Shown here in pieces: positions 7,343 through 14,260 of a DNA stretch of 24,358 bases. The notes beneath the pieces are model-generated. The model saw only the letters and a program-made list of their open reading frames with translations. It was not told the origin of the DNA and did not search any database. The position numbers were made by a program, and so were the translations under genes. The DNA is from CAZVEV01 sp964625865 (lineage in GTDB: Bacteria > Planctomycetota > Phycisphaerae > SM23-33), in contig CAZVEV010000061.1 in NCBI GenBank assembly GCA_964625865.1, positions 1-24,358 of the forward strand. Direction: 5' to 3'. How positions within the stretch are numbered: position 1 is the first letter of the stretch; the number at the start of each line of letters is the position of its first letter.

Positions 7343-8512
7343 ATGAGCGTAAAGGCAAACTACTTCAAGCTGGGCCTGTTCGTCATCGGGGCCACGGTGC
7401 TGCTGCTGGCCGGCGTGGCGTTCTTCGGCGGGCGGGCCCTGACGCGGGAAATCGTCTACATGGAAACCTACCTCGACGAGTCCGTCGAGGGCCTCGAGGT
7501 CGGCTCGCCGGTGACCTACCGGGGCGTCCGCATCGGATACGTCGACCGAATCGGCTTCGTCGCCGACGAGTACGACATTGAGCCCGGAACGAAGGACTTC
7601 AAGACCTACGGCGGACACGTGATGGTCGTGATGGCGATTGACGTCTCGACCGAAGATGAGCGCAGAACCGCGCGGCTGCTGACCGAATTGGCCAAGAAGG
7701 GGCTGCGGATACAACTGAAATCACACGCACTGACGGGAGTGGCCTACCTTGAGGCGAACTACATGGGGCCCGACGACCTGGAAGACGAGGAGCCCGAGGA
7801 CATCCCGTGGACACCTCACAACCCCTATCTGCGGTCGACACGGAGCATGCTGAGCACGTTCGCGCAGACAGCCGAGCAGGCGTTTCGAGAAATCGGGAAG
7901 ATCCAGGAACTGGTCGCCAAGACCGACAAGCTGCTGGCGGGGACCAACGAACTGGTCGACACGCTCAAGGAGACCGTCACCGACGCGGAGGTCGGCAAGG
8001 TCAGCGAGAGAGTCCGGACGCTTCTGGCGACGGTCAACACTGCCGTCAAGGACGCCAACGTCGGCCAGGTCAGCAGCGACGTCAGAAAGCTGATCGCCGC
8101 CCTCGAAGTCGCCGTCAAGGAAGCCCGCATCAGCGAGGTCAGGCAAGGCGTGACGGACCTGTTGGCCACCGCGAATACCGCCATCAAGGACGCGAGGACG
8201 GCGGACATCAGCAAGGACGTTCGCGGCCTGCTGGCCGAGGTCAGGCAGACCAACGCGCATCTCCAGACGCTCCTCAAGGCGCCCGAAGGGGCCCAGCCGG
8301 CCACCGTGAGCAAGACGATTGCCAATCTCGACAAGGTCATCGTCCGGATGGACCAGATGCTCAAGCGCGAGGGGCCGAGTTTCTCCCGCGCGGCGGCCGA
8401 CGTGGCCACGGTGGCCGAACAACTGAAGAAACTGGTGGACGACCTCGAGCGCAACCCGGCCAGGCTGCTGTTCGGCGGACCGCCCGCCAAGTCACGGAAG
8501 GTCAAACCATGA
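7343..8512 (+). CDS. mlaD: MlaD/MCE-domain lipid-transfer protein with extended repeat tail
   Basis: 389 aa from the ATG at 7343, 36 bp after the ATPase gene. One N-terminal membrane helix (about 10-29) anchors it in the inner membrane. The single MCE domain covers about 35-145, with GSPVTYRGVRIGYV (54-67) and TGVAYLEANY (131-140). MCE proteins form hexameric rings that carry lipids across the periplasm. E. coli MlaD is only about 180 aa; here a helical tail of over 200 aa follows. It holds four consecutive 23-residue repeats (214-305, pattern DAxVGxVSxxVRxLLAxxNTAVK) and a basic C-terminus. Such a tail could form a helical barrel or needle extending the tunnel towards the outer membrane, as in PqiB or YebT-type and mycobacterial MCE proteins; this is inference. 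The stop overlaps the next start (ATGA). Confidence 0.9.
   Translation: MSVKANYFKLGLFVIGATVLLLAGVAFFGGRALTREIVYMETYLDESVEGLEVGSPVTYRGVRIGYVDRIGFVADEYDIEPGTKDFKTYGGHVMVVMAIDVSTEDERRTARLLTELAKKGLRIQLKSHALTGVAYLEANYMGPDDLEDEEPEDIPWTPHNPYLRSTRSMLSTFAQTAEQAFREIGKIQELVAKTDKLLAGTNELVDTLKETVTDAEVGKVSERVRTLLATVNTAVKDANVGQVSSDVRKLIAALEVAVKEARISEVRQGVTDLLATANTAIKDARTADISKDVRGLLAEVRQTNAHLQTLLKAPEGAQPATVSKTIANLDKVIVRMDQMLKREGPSFSRAAADVATVAEQLKKLVDDLERNPARLLFGGPPAKSRKVKP
7982..8257 (+). repeat. Four tandem 69-bp (23-aa) repeats inside the MCE-protein gene
   Basis: Units begin at 7982, 8051, 8120 and 8189, exactly 69 bp apart. At the protein level each has D/E-A at the start, V or I at positions 4 and 7, and a hydrophobic LLA or LIA core at 14-16; the first three end AVK or AIK. 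The DNA copies have diverged more than the protein, so the period is kept by selection on the coil and not by recent duplication. Confidence 0.8.
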
Positions 8513-9147
8513 GACATGAGACGACACTGCTGGCCCTTGTTTCCCTAGCGATGCTGGCTGCCGCCTCCGGCTGCGGATTCGGCGAAGAGCAGATCGACGA
8601 GCGGCGATTCTTCCTGCTGGAAGCCATTCGCACCGAGCAACTGCCCGCCCCGCCGCAAGGCCCCATCCTAGCCGTGCGACGCCTCCAGGTCGCGCCGGGC
8701 CTGAGTGAGAAGGAACTGGTCTACCGCACCTCCACGGTCGCCTACGAGTCGGACTACTACAACCAGTTCCTCAGCGCCGCCGGCACGCTGATCGCCGAGC
8801 AGACCCGCCGCTGGCTGGCGCGGGCGGGGCTGTTCGCCGCCGTGGTCAACACCGGCTCGGACGTCCTGCCCACCCACGTGATCGAGGGCAACGTGGTGGC
8901 CTTGTACGGCGACTTCCGCAACGACGAGGCCCCCGCCGGCGTGGTCGCGGTCGAACTGTTCCTCATCGACGAATCCGGCGACGACCCGACCGTCGTGTTC
9001 CACAAGGGCTACCGTGCCGCGGTCCCCCTGTCCGCCCGGACCGCCGAAGGGCTCGTCACCGCCTACAACGAAGCCCTCACCCAACTCCTCGCCGCCTTCG
9101 AAGCCGACCTCCGCAAGACGCTCGGGGCCCCACCAGGGACCCGATAG
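8509..9147 (+). CDS. PqiC/YmbA-like ABC-transport auxiliary lipoprotein
   Basis: 212 aa from the ATG at 8509, which overlaps the MCE-gene stop by four bases (ATGA), so translation is probably coupled. The N-terminus has a lipoprotein signal with lipobox A-S-G-C and lipidation at C22. The rest resembles the ABC-type transport auxiliary lipoprotein family (PqiC/YmbA): RRFFLLEA near the start, a conserved PILAVRRLQVAPG strand, and VYRTSTVAYESDYYNQF, the 'Y R x x x v x Y y x x x W' type region. In E. coli PqiC is an outer-membrane lipoprotein that works with the MCE protein PqiB. By analogy this protein should dock the MCE tail at the outer membrane. It is the last gene of the operon. Confidence 0.85.
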   Translation: MRHETTLLALVSLAMLAAASGCGFGEEQIDERRFFLLEAIRTEQLPAPPQGPILAVRRLQVAPGLSEKELVYRTSTVAYESDYYNQFLSAAGTLIAEQTRRWLARAGLFAAVVNTGSDVLPTHVIEGNVVALYGDFRNDEAPAGVVAVELFLIDESGDDPTVVFHKGYRAAVPLSARTAEGLVTAYNEALTQLLAAFEADLRKTLGAPPGTR

Positions 9148-9231
9148 CTCAAGCCCCGGCCCAAGCGTAAGAAACCACCGGCCGCCCGACAATTCACCTC
9201 ATCGCACATGGTCGCCCCAGCCCCCCGGCAT

Positions 9232-9573
9232 GCTTTACACAGCTTTACACTTTCAGGTGTAACGCTCCCCACTCCCGGCCAGGCGAAACGATGTAACTAA
9301 TGCCTTTCCAATAGGTTCCAATCGCCCCGTTCGTCGTACGCCCGTCAGGGGAGCTTTACAGCCCCAAAGTGTAAAGCACCCCGGCCGCACCCCCATCTTT
9401 CCATTTTGCCACTTTTCTCTTGTCGCCCCACCACTCTCCATCGCCCATTCGCCCGTCCCACCCAAGAGCTTTACAGCGACTATTTCCTCGACTTTCCAGC
9501 TACCTTTACAGCACGACTCCCCCTGACTTCCCTGACACCTTTACAGCGATAATCTCCTTGCCTCTCCCGGCGG
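9232..9573. repeat. Cluster of CTTTACA motifs with degenerate 35-bp tandem units
   Basis: Six direct CTTTACA copies begin at 9233, 9243, 9354, 9469, 9504 and 9539; one inverted copy (TGTAAAG) is at 9370-9376. GCTTTACA (9353-9360) and TGTAAAGC (9370-9377) form a perfect 8-bp inverted repeat with a 9-nt spacer. The last three copies are exactly 35 bp apart and their units also share pyrimidine-rich tails, so they look like eroded tandem repeats starting with CTTTACAGC. The A/T-rich core stands out against the GC-rich background. Function is unknown: binding sites for a regulator or remains of a repeat array are both possible. Confidence 0.6.
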
Positions 9574-9683
9574 TCACCGGCGCCTGCCCCGATGTCCATC
9601 AGGATCAAGCCGCAGTCCGCTCGCCGTCACGCCCCAGCACGACCTGCCGCACCTCGGGCAGGATCTTCACGATCATGCGCGAC

Positions 9684-9840
9684 GCGCGCAGTACAAACGC
9701 CCACAGGTTCCACCTGTGGGGCATCCGCGACGGAGAATCCCTCACCTTCGCAGACTCGTTCGCAACACACCGCACAGGGAGTGGTCCTCGTTCGAAGATA
9801 CCCCACGGGGTGGAACCCGTGGGCGTTTGCTGTCGCGCGG
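9684..9840. repeat. Paired REP/MITE-like inverted repeat
   Basis: The left arm (about 9684-9724) and right arm (about 9798-9840) are inverted copies sharing CAAACGCCCAC-GGTTCCACC with one mismatch and then GTGGGG-AT. Each arm is itself palindromic: CCCACAGGT/ACCTGTGGG with a 3-nt loop at 9700-9720, and CCCACGGG/CCCGTGGG in the right arm. Two inverted palindromes about 73 bp apart resemble a REP doublet (BIME) or a small non-autonomous element. No transposase is visible in the window. Confidence 0.65.
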
Positions 9841-9920
9841 TGAGAAACGAGTTGCACGCCCTGCGAATCGCCTGAGTCCCCGTGTCGCGACAGGCAGGCT
9901 GCGAGCGCACGGCGCGTCAG

Positions 9921-12900
9921 TCAGGAAACGGTAACGACGAGGCCCTCGGTGCTGATGGAGAAGTCGAAGAACCGTGCTCGGGCGTTGGGCGGGTCGGCGT
10001 CGAGCATCTCCCGCACGGCGGCGGCATCGGCGGGGGTCTTGCAGATGATGAGCATGAACCCGCCCCCGCCGGCGCCGAGCAGTTTGGCCCCGTGGATGTG
10101 AGGGCCGATGCGATCGAGAACCGCGTCAACTTCCGGCGTTGTCGAGCCCGGGTCCAGGCGCTTGTTCTGCTCCCAGGCGGCCGCAACCAGCCGCCCGAAG
10201 GCGGGCAGGTCCTTGCGGGCCATCGCGCGGGCCACGTGGGGCGCCATCGCGTGGATCTCCCGCTGGGTCGCCAGCGCAGCATGGTTGCGGTCGAGGTAGC
10301 GCCCCACCACCTGCTGCAGGATGTTCTTGGCCAGCCGCGTGATACCCGTGTAATACAGCAGGGAGACCCCGCCGTTGGCCTGCGGGTCCAGCACGTCGGC
10401 CACCGCGGCGTGGAGGGTCGGCTCGGGCACCATGCCGGGGCCCGTCGTGATCACTTTCACCCCGTCGATCACCCCGCCGATCTGGTCCTGCCACCCCCCG
10501 CCGGTGGTGAGCATCTGCTCGAGCTTGAGTACGGCGTGGAACAGCGTGCGACGGTCGAGGTCCGCGCCGACAACGCGATGCACGACGGCGACCAGCGCGG
10601 CGCCCAGGATGCTCGACGTGCCCAACCCGCTGCCCTTGGGGATCGCCGCCAGCGTCGTCAGTTCCAGCCCCCCGCCGAAGTGGCCGAGCATCTGCGCCAG
10701 CGTCACGTCGGCGGGCCAGTCGGCCGTCTCGGGCGAAAAGCCCGACAACGCCAGCGCCGCCTTGGCCATGCTGAACTCGCCGGACACCGCGCGGTAGTCC
10801 AGCAGGTCGGACAACTGGCGAATCTCGACGCGCGTGCCGACGTCGATTGAGGCGATGCGAATAACCGGCTCGTCGATGACGCGCGCGTAGACGCCGATGG
10901 GCGGTTGGCCGTTCAGGTCGATGGCGGCGTTGATGACACAGCCGCCGCACTCGAGCGAATACGGGGGCGTATCGGCCCATCCGCCGCCGAAGTCCAGCCG
11001 GGCCGGCGCGCGGCCCCAGACTATCTCGTCGTCGCGGAGTGCGGACCGCGGCGGCGGGCCTTTGCGCTGCCGGCTGTCGATGATCGTTCGCCCTTGCCTT
11101 TCAAAGACGTAGGCCTTGGCGCGTCGGGCCCAGTCGGACGCGGCGGCACCGCTGGGATCGAGCCCGATCTCGGTCAGCCAGGTCGCCACCGATGAGGTGA
11201 TCGCCTCGCCCAGGCCGGGCAGCAGTTCCTCCAACGTTGCGGCGCCTTCGCCGGCCAGGCGTTCCACCGCGGTGGCCAGGCTGTGCATGATGCGTGCCGA
11301 GACCAGCAAGTCCATGCCGCCGGCCCCGTCGCCGGCCTGCCACATCGCTTCAGCAAGGACGTCGGCGGCCAGCGCGCCCGGCTGGTCACTACAGCGCAGC
11401 ACGAAGGCCAGCTCGGCCGCCGAGAAGTCGCTGTCGCGTCTGAAGAGGCGCCGCAGCGAGTTCCTGACGACCCCCGCTCGGATGCCCACACGCCGCGCGC
11501 CAAACGCGTCGTGGTCGGCCAGGCCCGCCATCTCCGCGACGCTGTAGCGGTCCGCATCGAGCCACCGCTGCCGGTCGTCCGGCGCCGCGCCGGCGGGCGA
11601 GTACATCCACACCCAGTCGCCCCCCGCCGCCGCACTGTCGGCCGCGGCGAACACGCGCGCGGTCCACAGGCTGCGCTGGTCTTCGCCCAGGTCCGTGTCC
11701 CACACGTCAGCGGCGTCAGCCCCCACCGCGGCCAGCCACCGCGCCATGTCCATCCCGCAGAACGTCGCGCCCTGCCCGACAGCGTCCTTGAACGTGTCGG
11801 CCGTGTGGTAGCAGCGAACGAAATGCACGGGGCGCCCGTTGCGGTCTTGCCCGGGCATGACGTCGAGGACGGCCCCCTCGGGCAGGGCCAGCGGCGCCGC
11901 AATGTCGGCGCCCACCACGACGTTGCGTCCGGCCAGGTGAAGGTCGGCGGTGACGCGGCAGCTCTCGATCCAACTGTCGCCCCCGCCGCCCGCGGCGTCC
12001 GGGGCCATCTCGGTGTTCACCCGCAGGGCGGCTGTCGGCTCGGCGACTCCCCGGTCCTGTCGCAGCAGGTCGTAGCCGCTGTCGATGATCTGCCCCGTCG
12101 TGCCGAAGTGCAGCAGGGCGCACCGGGGCAGGACCTGGGTGGCCAGCGGTATCCCGGCAAGGGTCTCGAACGCCCGGGCAAGCTGCCCGTCGGACCAGTG
12201 CGAACCGCTGGCGCGCGACCACGTGGCGTGGTGCTCGCCCGTCGCGTCCGTGCCCAGGGCGCAGCAGATTTCGCGGTAGAAGTCCATGCCCCCGGTTTCG
12301 ATGGCCTCGGCGACCGGGCCGGTCCAGGTCAGGCGCCCGTCGCCGGTCGGCGCGGCGCCGACCAGTTGCAGCAGCGTCGCGGCGGTGGCCGCGTCGAAGC
12401 TTATCACGCCGATGTCGATCGTCGCCTGGCCGTAACGGTTGACGGCGCCGCAGGCGGCCTGGTCGTCAAGCGAGGGCTTCTGGAGATAGCATCGCACCGT
12501 GCCGGCCTCGTCGGCGCAGTACACGCCGTGTCGCGCCGCCTGGGCCGTCGAGCCATGAACGCTCAGGCCGGTAATGCCCTGTCCGTCGAGCCGCACGGCG
12601 GCGGGATCGAACAGCAGCAGCACGTCGCCGGCGGTGATGACGACCTGTCCGCGCCCGGGGGCGGTGGTCGGCAGGGCCAGGTAGCGGTCCAACTGGCGGT
12701 CGAACAGTGTCAGGGGCAGGGCGCCGTCGCTGGGACCGGGCATCGGCACGAACAGCTTGCCGCAGGGTCCGTAGGCCGGCAGGCGGCGCGAGTCGCCTCC
12801 GGCGTGGAGGATCAGCACGCGGAGCCGCGACAGGACGTCGGTCCAGCGGCCCGCATCGTGGCCGACCGCATCGCCCAACTCGTGACGCAGGACTTCCATG

Positions 12901-13091
12901 AGGCAATAGGCGGTGCTTGCCCCGCTGCCGATGCGCTTGCCCCCGGGATCCGGCACGACGAGCCACCGCCCGACCCGCGAGAGCAGGCCGAACGATCGGC
13001 GCAGGTCCAGTTGATGCCTGTACGCCTCGGCCTGCCGCGGGTTCGAGGCGGTCAGGATCACGTAATCCCACGGCTCGGCGATTGAGTGCAC
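9921..13091 (-). CDS. fkp: Bifunctional fucokinase / fucose-1-phosphate guanylyltransferase (FKP-type)
   Basis: 1056 aa from a GTG start at 13091 with GGAG 7 nt upstream. The N-terminal half is a fucose-1-phosphate nucleotidyltransferase of the GDP-fucose pyrophosphorylase family: the nucleotide-binding stretch LHAGGDSRRLP with K112 (about 95-112) and a central region probably forming a beta-helix. The C-terminal half, about 695-1056, is a GHMP kinase: GRAPARLDFGGGWADTPP near 698-715 (the GGW-DTPP form is characteristic of fucokinases), IPKGSGLGTSS near 818-828 as phosphate loop, and LGAGGGGF near 1007. Together these convert L-fucose via fucose-1-phosphate to GDP-fucose, the salvage pathway known from Bacteroides Fkp (949 aa). 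The family can also act on related sugars such as D-arabinose, so substrate is not certain. It starts 12 bp after the phosphatase gene stop: one operon. Confidence 0.85.
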   Translation of the reverse strand: MHSIAEPWDYVILTASNPRQAEAYRHQLDLRRSFGLLSRVGRWLVVPDPGGKRIGSGASTAYCLMEVLRHELGDAVGHDAGRWTDVLSRLRVLILHAGGDSRRLPAYGPCGKLFVPMPGPSDGALPLTLFDRQLDRYLALPTTAPGRGQVVITAGDVLLLFDPAAVRLDGQGITGLSVHGSTAQAARHGVYCADEAGTVRCYLQKPSLDDQAACGAVNRYGQATIDIGVISFDAATAATLLQLVGAAPTGDGRLTWTGPVAEAIETGGMDFYREICCALGTDATGEHHATWSRASGSHWSDGQLARAFETLAGIPLATQVLPRCALLHFGTTGQIIDSGYDLLRQDRGVAEPTAALRVNTEMAPDAAGGGGDSWIESCRVTADLHLAGRNVVVGADIAAPLALPEGAVLDVMPGQDRNGRPVHFVRCYHTADTFKDAVGQGATFCGMDMARWLAAVGADAADVWDTDLGEDQRSLWTARVFAAADSAAAGGDWVWMYSPAGAAPDDRQRWLDADRYSVAEMAGLADHDAFGARRVGIRAGVVRNSLRRLFRRDSDFSAAELAFVLRCSDQPGALAADVLAEAMWQAGDGAGGMDLLVSARIMHSLATAVERLAGEGAATLEELLPGLGEAITSSVATWLTEIGLDPSGAAASDWARRAKAYVFERQGRTIIDSRQRKGPPPRSALRDDEIVWGRAPARLDFGGGWADTPPYSLECGGCVINAAIDLNGQPPIGVYARVIDEPVIRIASIDVGTRVEIRQLSDLLDYRAVSGEFSMAKAALALSGFSPETADWPADVTLAQMLGHFGGGLELTTLAAIPKGSGLGTSSILGAALVAVVHRVVGADLDRRTLFHAVLKLEQMLTTGGGWQDQIGGVIDGVKVITTGPGMVPEPTLHAAVADVLDPQANGGVSLLYYTGITRLAKNILQQVVGRYLDRNHAALATQREIHAMAPHVARAMARKDLPAFGRLVAAAWEQNKRLDPGSTTPEVDAVLDRIGPHIHGAKLLGAGGGGFMLIICKTPADAAAVREMLDADPPNARARFFDFSISTEGLVVTVS

Positions 13092-13103
13092 TGTCTGTCT
13101 CCG

Positions 13104-13895
13104 TTAGGTTCCTGCGATCAGGCTCAGCGCTTCGTCGTGCAGGTGCCCGTTGGTCGCCAGCAGGTCGGTCGCGCCGTCGAACAGGCGAACGGGCCTCCCG
13201 TCCAGGCGCGAGACCGCCCCGCCGGCCTCGGTGACGATCAGCATGCCCGCGGCGTAGTCCCACGGCTGAAGGTTCGGGTGGATGAACAGGTCCGCCAGGC
13301 CGGCGGCGACCTCGCCCAGGGCCAGGACCGCCGCCCCGTGGGCGCGGACTTCGCGACAACGCTCGAGTACCCCTCCGGCGGCCGCCACCGCACTGTCGCG
13401 GCTGGCCAGGCGACAGAACTCGAGGCTTGCATTGGCGTCAGAGATCGCGGCGGTATCGGAGACGGTCAGGGGCTGACCGTTGCGACGGGTGCCGGCGCCG
13501 GCTTCGGCAAGCAGCAGGTCGCCCGTGGCGGCCAGCGCGATCCCCCCCGCCACCGGCTCGCCGTCGCGCACGAACCCGATCGACGTCCCGAAGATCGGCA
13601 GCAGGGCGCGGATGAAGTTGTGCGTCCCGTCCAGGGGATCGACGACCCAGCATCGTCCGGACGGCTCGGTCGGCAGGGCCGTCAGCCCGCCTTCTTCGCC
13701 CACGATCCGGTCGCCGGGAAACGCTCTTTCCAGTCGCGAGACGATCAGGTCCTGCACCTCGGTGTCGACCGCGGTGACCATCTCGCCGTCGTCGCTCTTG
13801 AAGACGGCCTGCCATCGGTCGCGCTGGGCGTACCGCTCCATCAGCACCCGCGAGACCTCGGGCAGCAGGGCACTGATGAAGTCGATCTCGGTCAT
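13104..13895 (-). CDS. Inositol-monophosphatase-family phosphatase
   Basis: 263 aa from the ATG at 13895 with GGAG 7 nt upstream; the open frame runs further upstream but without conserved sequence. The lithium-sensitive Mg-dependent phosphatase motifs are complete: GEEGG with E67/E68, the metal site D86-P-L-D89-G-T (86-91), and W212-D213 near the C-terminus. Members dephosphorylate inositol phosphate, histidinol phosphate, sugar phosphates or PAP. Its position as first gene of an operon with the FKP-type enzyme suggests a sugar-phosphate substrate, but the sequence alone does not decide between these. Confidence 0.88.
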   Translation of the reverse strand: MTEIDFISALLPEVSRVLMERYAQRDRWQAVFKSDDGEMVTAVDTEVQDLIVSRLERAFPGDRIVGEEGGLTALPTEPSGRCWVVDPLDGTHNFIRALLPIFGTSIGFVRDGEPVAGGIALAATGDLLLAEAGAGTRRNGQPLTVSDTAAISDANASLEFCRLASRDSAVAAAGGVLERCREVRAHGAAVLALGEVAAGLADLFIHPNLQPWDYAAGMLIVTEAGGAVSRLDGRPVRLFDGATDLLATNGHLHDEALSLIAGT

Positions 13896-13977
13896 GCGTC
13901 GTCTCCGCGGACGCCCCCTGCACGGGGCGCCGGCAGGCAGATACCCGGTGGCGGGTCGTTTCGTAGCGTCGAGACGT

Positions 13978-14006
13978 AGCGTAGCGGCGACCCGTGCGGG
14001 CGTCAA
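13978..14006 (-). promoter_or_regulatory. Candidate promoter of the phosphatase-FKP operon
   Basis: On the minus strand TTGACG (14001-14006, 5/6) is followed after 17 nt by TACGCT (13978-13983, 3/6). The spacing is optimal but the -10 is weak. The leader would be about 75 nt. Confidence 0.3.
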
Positions 14007-14069
14007 TGACCACCCATGGTCCGCCGCGAGGGCGCGACGAATCGCGCCTGGGGGAGACCTCCCGGGCAC

Positions 14070-14125
14070 GCAGCTTGCTTCTTGGCGTCCGTCACGTGCA
14101 GGGAAGACGCGAAGAAGCCCGCTGC
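14070..14125. repeat. Imperfect 20-bp inverted repeat in divergent promoter region
   Basis: GCAGCTTGCTTCTTGGCGTC (14070-14089) and GACGCGAAGAAGCCCGCTGC (14106-14125) pair with three mismatches across a 16-nt spacer. Lying between two divergent promoters it could bind a shared regulator, or be another REP-like palindrome. Confidence 0.5.
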
Positions 14126-14176
14126 ACCTCCACGGACGACTCGCCGCGCAACGGAGGAACCCCACGCCCCGCAATC

Positions 14177-14185
14177 TGTTATACT
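14177..14185 (+). promoter_or_regulatory. Extended -10 promoter of the PQQ-propeller/sulfatase operon
   Basis: TGTTATACT is an extended -10 element (TGN followed by TATACT, 5/6 of consensus). No good -35 is present, which is acceptable for extended -10 promoters. Transcription would start near 14192, about 70 nt before the start codon. Confidence 0.4.
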
Positions 14186-14260
14186 GACTGCGACACTGAC
14201 GACGCGGCGCACCGGCGCGGCGTCCCGAACCTGCGGAACCAGACGGTCAGGAGTCTGACG

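Larger units (their letters stand above)
9148..9920. other. 773-bp gene-free convergent region rich in repeats
   Basis: It lies between the stops of the plus-strand lipoprotein gene and the minus-strand FKP gene. Short open frames here are of unusual composition, overlap palindromes, have no ribosome-binding site, and are not called as genes. The left part (9232-9573) holds a cluster of CTTTACA motifs, the right part (9684-9840) a large inverted repeat. At 9850-9864 there is GTTGCACGCCCTGCG, close to one arm of the palindrome at 23003-23083. No clear intrinsic terminator was found for either flanking gene. Confidence 0.6.
13896..14260. other. 365-bp divergent promoter region
   Basis: It separates the phosphatase/FKP operon (minus) from the PQQ-propeller/sulfatase operon (plus). 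It holds a candidate promoter for each side and, between them, an imperfect 20-bp inverted repeat at 14070-14125. No credible gene is seen; the open frames crossing it are extensions of the flanking genes. Confidence 0.5.

Noticed and set aside
5504..7714. 736-codon minus-strand open frame across the Mla genes
   Set aside because: It crosses three well-supported plus-strand genes and has no recognisable domain.
9469..9573. Possible CRISPR array (35-bp period)
   Set aside because: The only conserved part is about 9 bp, units have no repeat/spacer structure and there are no cas genes.
9605..9910. 101-codon minus-strand open frame
   Set aside because: It spans both arms of the inverted repeat, so its coding look is due to the palindrome; no RBS or known domain.
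11283..13085. 600-codon plus-strand open frame
   Set aside because: It is a shadow of the FKP gene, whose kinase and nucleotidyltransferase motifs are clear on the minus strand.
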